Shown here piece after piece: positions 1-8,373 of a stretch of DNA of 64,000 nt. The notes below the pieces were generated by a model. It was not told the origin of the DNA, searched no databases, and saw nothing but the letters and a program-made list of their open reading frames with translations. The DNA is from an uncultured Desulfovibrionaceae bacterium (lineage in GTDB: Bacteria; Desulfobacterota; Desulfovibrionia; Desulfovibrionales; Desulfovibrionaceae): assembly GCA_944325195.1 (NCBI GenBank), contig CALUZB010000021.1, positions 1-64,000 on the forward strand, written 5' to 3'. A program made the translations under genes and the position numbers. Every line of letters starts with the position of its first letter. Position 1 is the stretch's first letter.

Positions 1-314
1 AAACACTAAACCAGAGCCGCATAGCCTATTCTCATAAACTACGCTAACTCAAATATCACTAACGTATTCCCGCTCTAAGCTCTATAACTTAAAACGTTCC
101 CCAACTCGCTATTTAATTGTCAAAAAATCCGCTCGAGCTGTTCATTCAAAGCTCCATGCGAACGAAGGTCCTCTTTATGCCTCAAGAAACAAAATTAGTC
201 AATATCTAAATTACAATTTTATGAAATATTTTTGAAGTGGAAAACAACAAACCCCAGATATACTCATTTACTTACATCAGACTATTACCCCTGACTGTCA
301 GAGGAGACTTGGAC
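1..314. other. AT-rich gap downstream of mutL
   Basis: This stretch lies beyond the 3' end of mutL, which is read on the minus strand. No open frame with a ribosome binding site, no strong hairpin followed by a T-run, and no RNA gene was seen on either strand. It is plain AT-rich intergenic sequence as far as can be read by eye. Confidence 0.4.
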
Positions 315-2273
315 TTACGACTTACGCTTAAACATTTTCTCCAGTTCTGCAACTCCTAGTTTAATACCGGTTGGCCTTCCATGCGGGCAATACCGGGCTG
401 CGGGGGTTAAAAGCCAGATTTTTATCAACTCAACGGCCTCATCCACAGTCAGGGGACAGTTCGCTTTCACCGCCGCCTTGCAGGCCATGCCCGCCCATAG
501 CTCATGCAAGCTCTCTTCCTGCCCTGAAAGAGCACTGACAACCAATTCTTTAGCTTGCCACGCACTGAGCATGGCCGGTATGCCCAGCAAGACCAGTTCG
601 CTTTTATGAGAATGTAATTCTATTTCATAGCCCAGTTCAGGCAGTTCCCGACCAATTCGTCCATAGGCTTCCAACTCACTTTGATGCAATGGCACAGTAA
701 TGGGCGACGCCAGATATTGGGTCTGGCCTTTTGATGCGCCCTGCTTGAGCTTGGAATATAAAATCGCCTCATGCACTGCATGCTGGTCTAAAATTATCAA
801 ATCTTCCTGGATGCGCACCAGCAGGTAGCACAACCCGACTTGCCCCAAATAGACAAACTCCGGCAGCTCTTCCGACTGATTATTCCTGGATTGATATTTC
901 CTATGGGTGCTGAATTGCTCGGTGGGCTCATGCAAATAAGGCGCTGAATTGATTCTGGAGTCGCCCCCCGTCCCTGGGAATGCAGGTGTAAAGTCAATCT
1001 GTGCCGCTTCAGTAATCTCATCATCAATGTCAAATAACTTTGAAGTTGCTGGCGGCATAACCGGCCTGGCAGCCATATTCTCTTCTTTGCCTACCCTTGT
1101 TTCTCCCCAAAAATCAGCCCTGGAAGTTGTCGCTCCGTACACAGGAAATTCAACTTCATCTGAAGGAGCACGGCCAGCCCCATTCCAAGGAAGTGATTCC
1201 CACGCAACGGCGTGAACCACAGGGCCGGGCTGTTGTCCACCCCCTGCCAATGGGTCAAAGCGTTCCAAAGCTTGAGCAACACCACGGCGCACCACACTGA
1301 AAATCAAACGCTCATCCAAAAAGCGCACTTCTGTTTTAGCCGGGTGCACATTCACGTCCACTTCTTCCGCCGGCAAATCAAGAAACAGAACAAGCTGGGG
1401 ATATTCACGGCCAAGCAACTTGCCTTTGTAGGCCTCTCGGGCCGCCGCAATCAACAACCTGTCCTGCACGGGACGGGCGTTGACATAAAACAACATTCGA
1501 TCTGAGCGCCCTTGGGCCACTTCCGGACTTGCAGCCATACCGCAGACCGTCAGGCCATCACTGGTAAAGCGAAACTCGCTTAAATTATCCGTTATACCGG
1601 GCGGCCAAAGTAAAGCCAGACGTTCCGCCAAAGTCTGCCCCGCTGGGAAATTGCTCAACTCCTTGCCGCCAGATCTCAAAGTGAAGCCCACATCAGTCCA
1701 GGCCAAAGCCAAACGGCTTAATATCTCCTGGCAGCGCTTGAGCTCCGTTGCCGGGGTTTTCAAAAACTTAAGCCTTGCCGGCACATTTGCAAAAAGTTCA
1801 CGCACTTCTACCAGAGTCCCGCGGGGCAAAGCGGCCGGGGCCCGGTTTTTAATCTCTCCATATTCAATTTCAATGCAGACCGCTTCCGCCCTCCCACTTT
1901 CCCCAGAGGAAGAAATCGAAGTCAGTTTAAACTGCGAAACTGATGCGATGCTGGGCAGAGCCTCACCCCGAAAACCCATGGAAGATATGGCCATAAGGTC
2001 GGCATAGGACTTCACCTTACTGGTGGCATGCCGGGTTACGGCCAGCTCCAGCTCGTCGGGTGCGATGCCGTGTCCGTTGTCAGCAACGCTGATAAGCCCG
2101 AAACCGCCTTGTTCAAGGCAAACGTCTATTTGGGTGGCTCCCGCGTCCAGGCTGTTCTCCACCAACTCCTTTACAACGCTGGAAGGGCGCTCCACAACTT
2201 CTCCGGCTGCAATTTGGTTCTGCAGCTCCGGAGAAAGCAATTCAATTCTGGCAGGAATATTTTTTTCGTCCAT
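315..2273 (-). CDS. mutL: DNA mismatch repair protein MutL
   Basis: MutL is the GHKL-family ATPase that links mismatch recognition by MutS to strand nicking and excision. The N-terminal ATPase motifs are all visible: ENSLDAGA, DNGHGI, ATSKV and GFRGEAL within the first 110 residues. A low-complexity linker (about 340-465) leads to the C-terminal dimerisation domain, which carries an endonuclease-type metal motif starting DQHA at residue 496 and a CPHGRP motif near the end. This is the nicking type of MutL, as in bacteria without MutH. The canonical motif DQHA-x2-E-x4-E has Ser instead of the last Glu here. The 652-aa length is normal. The gene starts 50 nt after cbiO on the same strand, so it may be co-transcribed with the metal transporter genes. 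An ATG preceded by GAG supports the start. Confidence 0.97.
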   Translation of the reverse strand: MDEKNIPARIELLSPELQNQIAAGEVVERPSSVVKELVENSLDAGATQIDVCLEQGGFGLISVADNGHGIAPDELELAVTRHATSKVKSYADLMAISSMGFRGEALPSIASVSQFKLTSISSSGESGRAEAVCIEIEYGEIKNRAPAALPRGTLVEVRELFANVPARLKFLKTPATELKRCQEILSRLALAWTDVGFTLRSGGKELSNFPAGQTLAERLALLWPPGITDNLSEFRFTSDGLTVCGMAASPEVAQGRSDRMLFYVNARPVQDRLLIAAAREAYKGKLLGREYPQLVLFLDLPAEEVDVNVHPAKTEVRFLDERLIFSVVRRGVAQALERFDPLAGGGQQPGPVVHAVAWESLPWNGAGRAPSDEVEFPVYGATTSRADFWGETRVGKEENMAARPVMPPATSKLFDIDDEITEAAQIDFTPAFPGTGGDSRINSAPYLHEPTEQFSTHRKYQSRNNQSEELPEFVYLGQVGLCYLLVRIQEDLIILDQHAVHEAILYSKLKQGASKGQTQYLASPITVPLHQSELEAYGRIGRELPELGYEIELHSHKSELVLLGIPAMLSAWQAKELVVSALSGQEESLHELWAGMACKAAVKANCPLTVDEAVELIKIWLLTPAARYCPHGRPTGIKLGVAELEKMFKRKS

Positions 2274-2323
2274 AGGCGTTTCTCATGCCTACGATACACC
2301 TAAATTTTCCAACTGTAAAATCC

Positions 2324-2995
2324 TCATCTGCCGGTCCGGCATTGAGTTAACTTATATATAGCTTCCAATTTAACTGTCCGTTCAGTTGTGCGGTCAATAA
2401 AATCAGGGTCATGCGACACTATCAGGAAAGGCAGGCCGCATTCATTCAAAATGGACTCAAGGCGTTGTTCCGCGAATTGATCGAGCCCTGCTGTCGGCTC
2501 ATCCAAAATAAGCAGTTCCGGGCGCATCGCCAGAGCGGTGCCCAACGAAATCAACTTTTTTTCCCCTCCGGAAAGATTAAAGGTAACGCGCTGCCCATAA
2601 TCAGGAAGACCTATCCTGGCCAGCACTTCCCGGGCGCGGCTGCGGGCCTGCTTTGGGCTGAGCCCAAGATTTAAGGGGCCAAAGGCAATATCTTCTTCCA
2701 CAGTGGGGCAAAACAACTGGTCATCCGCATCCTGGAACACATATCCAATGCGGCGACGCACTTCCGCGAAATCGGAGGCAAGTTTACGCTGTTTCCCGAA
2801 TATACGTATTTCTCCGGCGTGGGGGCGTTCCAGTCCCATAATCAGACGCAACAATGTAGTTTTGCCGGAGCCGTTTGCTCCAACAACAGCCACGCGCTCT
2901 CCGGCCCGAAGCCTGAAATCAAACTCCTTGAATATGGGGCGCTCTCCATTGCCGTCGTCACGGTAAGAGAAAGTGATGTTACTCAATTCAATCAT
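2324..2995 (-). CDS. cbiO: ECF transporter ATPase for Ni/Co uptake (CbiO/NikO)
   Basis: This is the ATP-binding subunit that energises an energy-coupling-factor type metal importer at the cytoplasmic face of the inner membrane. Walker A (GANGSGKTT) is at residues 39-47, the Q-loop region reads GYVFQDADDQLFCPTV, the ABC signature is LSGGEKK, and Walker B is LLILDEPTAGLD followed by the switch-His segment VSHDPDF. The 223-aa length is slightly short for CbiO (usually 230-280). It lies 24 nt after the permease gene cbiQ. Whether the substrate is nickel or cobalt cannot be decided from the ATPase. Confidence 0.93.
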   Translation of the reverse strand: MIELSNITFSYRDDGNGERPIFKEFDFRLRAGERVAVVGANGSGKTTLLRLIMGLERPHAGEIRIFGKQRKLASDFAEVRRRIGYVFQDADDQLFCPTVEEDIAFGPLNLGLSPKQARSRAREVLARIGLPDYGQRVTFNLSGGEKKLISLGTALAMRPELLILDEPTAGLDQFAEQRLESILNECGLPFLIVSHDPDFIDRTTERTVKLEAIYKLTQCRTGR

Positions 2996-3019
2996 AACTG
3001 GATATCTTAAGCCTATATG

Positions 3020-3781
3020 CTACTGGCCTTTACAGTAAAACTCCAGAGCCCAAAAAGCAATGGTTAGGGCTGTGCCGAAAAACAGGACCACTATATCTGA
3101 ATGTTTTATCTGAAATTGCCGCAAAGCAGGAAAATGTCCGGAGTATCCGCGGCAAAGCATCGCCTCATACACCCGTTGCCCCCGATTAAGGCTGCGCACC
3201 AGAAGCATACTGATCAAATAGCCATAAGTCTTAAAGGTGTGCAGATTTGTGCGCGGACTGAAAGCGCGCACGGTCATTGCCTCATACAGACGGTGATATT
3301 CAGAATGAATAACCTGAAAATAGCGCAGACTGAAAAAAAGGATCTGGCAGATTTTCCCGGGGAAGTGAAGAGCCTCCAGAACCCGTGCCAGGGTAATGAC
3401 CCGCATGGTGCAAACCAACGCCAGACTGGTCAAAATAATTGCATTGGACTTCACGGTGATTAATAATGTTAAACAAAAGCCTTGCCAGGTAGCGACAAAT
3501 GGCCCCAGCCGGAATAGGACCTCGCCGGGCACGGAAAACGGCAGTAACACCCAGACAATGAGCATAAAACCATTTAAAGCAGCCAGGCGTCCCACCACTT
3601 TGAACATCGGCAATGCAGCCATAATTGTTAAGATTGCGCCGAGAAACAGACCGGCTGCAGCCAACCAGAAATTTTGAATAAGGGCAAGGGTGAAGACTAA
3701 CAGCAGAGCGCAAACAAACCGAATGCGCGGGTCAATCCGATGAATGAAAGAATCGCCTAAGGCAAACGTTTCAAAGTGCAA
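3020..3781 (-). CDS. cbiQ: ECF transporter transmembrane subunit T (CbiQ/NikQ)
   Basis: This is the integral membrane T component that couples the CbiO ATPase to the substrate-binding CbiM component. Five or six hydrophobic helices are visible, and the C-terminal half has the family coupling region (AMTVRAFSPRT and EAMLCRGYSG, with the Ala-Arg-Gly-type motifs). The open frame runs up to 3796, but the best start is a TTG at 3781, which has GGAGG five bases upstream; the codons before it have no ribosome binding site. This gives about 253 residues, starting MHFETFALGDSFIHRIDPRI, which matches the family N-terminus well. It lies 114 nt after cbiM with no gene between them, so a small N subunit is missing here. 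Confidence 0.92.
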   Translation of the reverse strand: MHFETFALGDSFIHRIDPRIRFVCALLLVFTLALIQNFWLAAAGLFLGAILTIMAALPMFKVVGRLAALNGFMLIVWVLLPFSVPGEVLFRLGPFVATWQGFCLTLLITVKSNAIILTSLALVCTMRVITLARVLEALHFPGKICQILFFSLRYFQVIHSEYHRLYEAMTVRAFSPRTNLHTFKTYGYLISMLLVRSLNRGQRVYEAMLCRGYSGHFPALRQFQIKHSDIVVLFFGTALTIAFWALEFYCKGQ

Positions 3782-3895
3782 CTCTCCCTCCACCAAGTAA
3801 GTTCACTTTAAGAGTGCCCCTCAAGTAGGCCGCTAAGCCACACTCACTCTTTCTGCAAAACTTTCGAACAAGCGCGCTTTTACCCCCCCTTCGGC

Positions 3896-4516
3896 CTAGA
3901 CCTGAACGCGCTCTTTCGCATAAGGCAGCATACCAGGTTTAACTTTACGCAAAAAATAAACACAAGCCGCTGTAATCACCCCTTCAATCACGGCTATGGG
4001 CAAATGGGCAACTAACAAAGTTTGGGCTATGGTCAGAAAATGAGAGCCAGAAAGATATAATGAAACAGCGGTGAGCAAAGCAGCCAGCAACAAACTTCCG
4101 AAGCCGATACAAAAAGCGGCGGTGCTGGCAAGCACATGACTTTTCCCCGCAAGAAGCCGCCCCAGTAAAGCAGCGCATAAGACAGCGGGAGCGCCCATAT
4201 TAAAGGTATTGATTCCCAAAGTAGTCAGGCCGCCGAATTGAAAGAGTATTCCCTGCAATAAAAGGGCTACAAAAATACTGATGAATGCCCCCCAACCCAG
4301 AAGTGCGCCCATAAGCCCGCACAAAACCAAGTGGGCACTACCGGGGCCTAGCGGTACACGCAATAACGAGGCAAGGAAAAATACAGCGCAAAGCAAAGCT
4401 GTTTTGGGGATATCCTGCGATTGCAGCTTGCGTGTGGAAATAACCAGACATGTAGCGGTTAATGCCGCGCCGCCAACCAACACCGGGGCAGATAAAACCC
4501 CTTCGGAAATATGCAT
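3896..4516 (-). CDS. cbiM: Ni/Co ECF transporter substrate-binding subunit (CbiM/NikM)
   Basis: This is the membrane substrate-capture (S) component of a nickel or cobalt ECF importer. The N-terminus MHISEG carries the Met-His start known to take part in metal binding in this family, so the start is fixed by both function and a strong GAGGAG ribosome site. Six or seven hydrophobic helices follow, with the conserved segments PLGPGSAHLVLCGLMGALLG and INTFNMG. At 206 residues it is on the short side and has no fused CbiN or NikN tail. No cbiN gene follows. Direct GTRTTAC-type repeats 30-57 nt upstream may be a metal-regulator site. Substrate choice between Ni and Co is open. Confidence 0.93.
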   Translation of the reverse strand: MHISEGVLSAPVLVGGAALTATCLVISTRKLQSQDIPKTALLCAVFFLASLLRVPLGPGSAHLVLCGLMGALLGWGAFISIFVALLLQGILFQFGGLTTLGINTFNMGAPAVLCAALLGRLLAGKSHVLASTAAFCIGFGSLLLAALLTAVSLYLSGSHFLTIAQTLLVAHLPIAVIEGVITAACVYFLRKVKPGMLPYAKERVQV

Positions 4517-4848
4517 TGTGTCTCCTCAGCTTCAGCCTGTTTGTCGTGTTACTAATTACTGCATAGATGTTACTTTGCCGGACAGATTGTGTCAAGCCCC
4601 TGAGCTCTTTTCCTTAACGAGCCTAAGCCCGGACGAGGCTCAGCCAGGCAGAGTGCGGCTTGGAAAGCCATTAAGTATTTAGGCTATCTTCAGACTGAAA
4701 GTATAAAAGGGGAATGCAAAATGATTTCTCTCACCTTCCATTATTATACTCTCGCCTTACGCCCCTCATCAAACAGGGCATTTCAATGGGTAAAGGTCAA
4801 AGAGCGTGAAGAAATTACAGGTCCGCTATACACAACCAGAAATCAGAA
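4517..4848. other. Gap between comM and cbiM
   Basis: This gap of about 330 bp holds the cbiM promoter region and the 3' flank of comM. Apart from the direct repeats at 4546-4573 there is a spaced pair of AGTATAA and TTATACT near 4698-4750, too far apart to be convincing as one operator. No cobalamin riboswitch core was recognised and no gene is supported. Confidence 0.35.
4546..4573. promoter_or_regulatory. Direct repeat upstream of cbiM, possible metal-repressor site
   Basis: GTGTTAC at 4546-4552 and ATGTTAC at 4567-4573 are repeated with a 21-bp period, two helical turns, directly in front of the cbiM start. From memory, the NikR signal proposed for Desulfovibrio uses GTGTTAC-type half-sites, but as an inverted pair; here they are direct. 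A repressor site is therefore plausible but not established. Confidence 0.3.
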
Positions 4849-6408
4849 CTACCCTGTTACCCGGTCAAGAAAACGGCAATTTATTGCTTCAGCAATATGT
4901 TGGGTATGAATATCAGCCTGCTGCTCGAGATCAGCTATGGTTCTTGCAATACGGACTATTCTGGTGCAGGAGCGGGCCGAAAGCCCCAGCCTGGAAGCCG
5001 CTGTTTCCAGAAAATCGTGCTCTGCCCGCCCCAATGGGGCGAACTCTTCCAGGAGCTTACCGGAGAGCTCTGAGTTGGTGGTTGCACTGCAATGCTCATA
5101 GCGTTTTGTTTGGATATCGCGAACAGCCTGAATCCTAGCCCGCATTTCCGCTGAACTCATCCCCGGAGTGGATGAGCGTAAGTCTTTATAGGCAACTGCC
5201 GGCACTTCAACATGCAGGTCAATGCGATCAAGCAGAGGGCCTGACAAGCGGGCTCTATAGGCCTGAACCTGCTTTGGGGTACAGGTGCAGGTATGCGTTT
5301 CATCGGTAAGATAACCACATGGGCACGGGTTCATGGCAGCTACCAGCATAAATCTGGCCGGGTAACTCAGTGAATTGCCCGCCCTTGAAATATTGATCTC
5401 ACCGGATTCAAGCGGCTGGCGAAGCACTTCCAGCACGGCTCTGGGAAATTCCGGCAACTCATCTAAAAAGAGGACGCCGCAATGCGCCAATGAAATTTCT
5501 CCTGGTTTGGGAATTCCGCCCCCGCCGGCAAGGCCGGCATATGATATGGTATGATGAGGCGAACGGAAGGGGCGGGCGCGAATCAGTCCGCTTACCTGCC
5601 CGTCAACAGTGCGGGAAATTCCTTGAAACTCCCCACTTTCCGCGGCGATGCTGTAAATTTTACTTACTTCCAGGGCCTCTTCAAACAGCAGATCTGGTAA
5701 AACACCGGGAATGCGTTGGGCAAGCATACTCTTACCGCTTCCAGGCGGACCGGCAAATAAAATATTGTGGCCGCCCGCCGCGGCAATTTCAATGGCCCGC
5801 TTGGCATGCTCCTGACCTTTGACTTCGGAAAAATCAAAGGGGTATCCGACGGGAACTGCTGCATCCCACTCAGCAGGAGGAAGATATTCCGCCAAGTTCC
5901 CGGAAAGCGCACCAACTGCCTGATTGAGATCTTTTGCCGCAAAAACCTTCAGACCAGAAATAGCCGCGGCTTCCCCTGCATTATTCCAGGGAACAATAAT
6001 GGATTCGGCATTCAGCTTCTTGGCTAAAATAGCCATGGAAAGAACTCCCGGTACCGGCTTCAATTCCCCGGCAAGGGACAGTTCTCCACATGCAAAAACT
6101 CCGGCAAGTTGTGTCGGCTCGATATTCCCGCTGGCTGCAAGCAACCCCAGCGCAAGCGGCAGATCAAATGCCGCGCCCTGCTTTCTGCGGTCTGCCGGGG
6201 CGAGATTCACAGTAATTCTGGCTGGTGGCAGTTTATACCCACAGTTCTTCAGAGCGGAAAAAACCCGTTCCTTGGCTTCGCGCACCGAACCTTCGGCCAG
6301 GCCTACCATTGTAAATCCGGGCAGTCCCTTACGGGTCAGGTCCACTTCCAGATTCACCATAATCGCGTCCACCCCGTGCAATGTGGCGCAATTTACATTA
6401 ACGTACAT
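4849..6408 (-). CDS. comM: ComM/YifB family Mg-chelatase-like AAA+ protein
   Basis: ComM (YifB) is a hexameric AAA+ helicase that promotes branch migration during integration of transforming DNA in naturally competent bacteria, and it is widely conserved beyond them. The N-terminal ChlI-like S5 fold is at residues 1-170 (GLPGFTMVGLAEGSVREAKE). The AAA+ core has Walker A GPPGSGKS near residue 219 and Walker B-type FLDELPEF. A zinc-binding segment MNPCPCGYLTDETHTC follows, and the C-terminal Mg-chelatase domain ends in FLDR. The 519-aa length is normal. The gene is transcribed towards cbiM but 332 nt apart, probably as its own unit. Confidence 0.95.
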   Translation of the reverse strand: MYVNVNCATLHGVDAIMVNLEVDLTRKGLPGFTMVGLAEGSVREAKERVFSALKNCGYKLPPARITVNLAPADRRKQGAAFDLPLALGLLAASGNIEPTQLAGVFACGELSLAGELKPVPGVLSMAILAKKLNAESIIVPWNNAGEAAAISGLKVFAAKDLNQAVGALSGNLAEYLPPAEWDAAVPVGYPFDFSEVKGQEHAKRAIEIAAAGGHNILFAGPPGSGKSMLAQRIPGVLPDLLFEEALEVSKIYSIAAESGEFQGISRTVDGQVSGLIRARPFRSPHHTISYAGLAGGGGIPKPGEISLAHCGVLFLDELPEFPRAVLEVLRQPLESGEINISRAGNSLSYPARFMLVAAMNPCPCGYLTDETHTCTCTPKQVQAYRARLSGPLLDRIDLHVEVPAVAYKDLRSSTPGMSSAEMRARIQAVRDIQTKRYEHCSATTNSELSGKLLEEFAPLGRAEHDFLETAASRLGLSARSCTRIVRIARTIADLEQQADIHTQHIAEAINCRFLDRVTG

Positions 6409-6902
6409 GCTTTTCAGATGCTTTGTTAAAAGAAATACATATACTCAGTTTCCGGGATAATCACAGAAAACTTGTACTAAGTCAATTGAGAGGCAGCTGG
6501 AGTTCGTTTACCGATATAAAGATGATTACACCATAACCCAATTGACACAATTTCCAGTCCCATATTTGAGATAAAGCTTGCTTTATTTGAATAGAGTTAC
6601 ATAAGCAAAGGTGTAAGAACAATAATAAAAGGCTGCAAACCAATTATCAACAGCCGCATTTCATAATCTTACCAGCTCATTATAAAGTGTAAAAGCGCTC
6701 CGGCGGACCAAAACTTAGCGATAAGACCAACATAAAAGACTTCCAGGACTTGTATTTTAGCAGAAAATTGCATAACAATTCAATGTTCGTGGGGATATAG
6801 CTGGATTTAAGATAAAAATTCGATGTTTTATATCTATAAACACCTATCACATTTAAACTTTTTAACCTCCTTATTGGCAAAGCAAGGGAAATCGGGGTTT
6901 TT
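6409..6902. other. Intergenic region between comM and the FadL-family gene
   Basis: This AT-rich stretch of about 490 bp lies between two divergently transcribed genes, so promoters for both should be here. I see a weak stem GGCTG/CAGCC around 6630-6653 and nothing else structured. The one open frame over it (6680-6946, minus) has no ribosome site, overlaps the start of the FadL gene and is not supported. Confidence 0.35.
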
Positions 6903-7439
6903 ATGGACGGCTCAGGCCTCAGGTTGGGGTTGATCTGTTTTATCATGTGTCTTTTCGGGAATACAGCCTGGGCCGAGGGGTACGGCTTATATGAATATGG
7001 GGCCAGAGGAATGGCGTTGGGAGGAGCAATGGTGGCAAGAAAGCCAGACCCTTCCTGCGTGGCTTATAACCCGGCCTTGTTGACTCGCCTGCCGGGCACA
7101 CATATGATGTTGGGAGTTACATCTGTTACCCCGACCGGTTCAATGCACACGGAAATACTTGGGGACAACGCTGCGGAAACTTATCTGAAAGACAGCACCT
7201 GGTTTTTACCACACGTGTATTTCACCCATCAAATCAACAACCGGCTTACCTTCGGAATAGGAGAATTTACCCGTTTCGGCCTGGGTTTTGAATATCCGCA
7301 GGATTGGCCCGGACGCTATAATATTTACAGCGTCAGCCTGCTTTCAGCATCGTTGAATCCCAACCTGGCCGCTAAGCTTACCGATGAGTTATCGGTTGCA
7401 GCCGGAGTGGAAGCAATTTATGTAAATCTGGATTTGTAG
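6903..7439 (+). pseudogene. OmpP1/FadL-family outer membrane channel, N-terminal part up to an in-frame TAG
   Basis: FadL/OmpP1 proteins are outer-membrane beta-barrels that let hydrophobic molecules such as long-chain fatty acids or aromatics cross by lateral diffusion. A signal peptide (residues 1-24, cut after AWA) is followed by the family N-terminus with GARGMALGGA and the pattern YNPALLTRLPG. Beta strands run until a TAG codon at 7437-7439. The reading frame continues directly after that codon with family-like sequence up to 8195, so the natural protein would be about 430 residues, the usual FadL length. The likely original codon is CAG (Gln), one C-to-T change away. TAG ends many intact genes in this window, so general recoding is unlikely; this is most simply a nonsense mutation. 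Confidence 0.8.
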
Positions 7440-8195
7440 AAACGGGCGCCGATTTCGCTTGCTCCATACGGGATTGACGGAAGAATGGATGTGGACAGCA
7501 ACATTCAGGATGCCAATGATCTTGGGTTCGGATTTAATTTTGGAGCGCATTATCAGTTCAACGAACAATGGGCGCTCGGCATATCGTACCACAGTCAGAT
7601 TAAAGTCAAAGCATATGGTGACATCGAATTCACTAAACGTGAATACACAGGCCCGAGCGCAGGAAAACCCTTAGCAGATCTGGCATTTGAAAATTACTTT
7701 AAGAATGGCGAGGTGCACTCAACAGTTATTTTGCCTGAATCTGTGGCCATGGGGCTGGCTTATACCCCTATTCCTGAACTTTCTATTGAAATTGGTGCTG
7801 TTTGGACCCGCTGGAGTAGTTTTAAAAATTTGCGCATCCACATGCCGCCTGATATGGGGGTAAATGAAAGTCGAAAGGAATGGAAAAACTGCTGGCGCTT
7901 AAACGCCGGCATAGAATATCAGGCGATTGATTGGCTGAGTGTGCGCGGCGGATATATTTACGACCAGTCTCCCATGAGCGAGGCTTACGAAGACTATCTG
8001 GTTCCAACCGATGGACGCCATATTTACAGTGCCGGGTTGGGTTTCTCTTGGGGTGACTGGGGACTTGATCTGGGATATGCTTACATTGACGCCAACGGAC
8101 GCGATTACAGCTCAAATGCGGGGACAGGGGTAAACAATTCAAAATCCTACGGACATTCCAATCTATTTTCACTTTCCATAAGCTATGAATTTTAA
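7440..8195 (+). pseudogene. OmpP1/FadL-family channel, C-terminal part after the TAG
   Basis: This is the same-frame continuation of the gene starting at 6903. It begins KRAPISLAPYGIDGRMDVDS immediately after the TAG, then carries the barrel strands (GFGFNFGAHYQF, ALGISYHSQIKVKAYGDIEF) and the FadL C-terminal pattern GLGFSWGDWGLDLGYAYI, ending in the aromatic FSLSISYEF typical of the last barrel strand. An internal ATG at 7485 could start a fragment, but it would have no signal peptide and no plug domain, so an independent function is unlikely. Together the two parts look like a recently interrupted, otherwise intact gene. Confidence 0.75.
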
Positions 8196-8373
8196 ATCGC
8201 AGTCTGCTTAAAACAGATGTCATTTCAAAGCGGTCATTGATTTTGAATTGCTTGCTGGCCACGGATTGAATCATACCATGTGGAGCCCTCTGCCGGGCAT
8301 CAGAAGCTGCCACAGCCTTTATAGAATTTCCACAAAGGCTGTGAACGCAACCTGGACAGGAATAAAACAAAGT

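Noticed and set aside
6680-6946. Minus-strand open frame of 88 codons between comM and the FadL gene
   Set aside because: No ribosome site, overlaps the signal-peptide region of the FadL gene, AT-rich composition without family resemblance.
7437-7439. Pyrrolysine or genome-wide amber recoding as explanation of the in-frame TAG
   Set aside because: TAG is used as an ordinary stop by many intact genes in the window (for example ending at 13635, 22248, 25548, 33177, 39607 and 49829), and no pyl gene or insertion-type context was seen.
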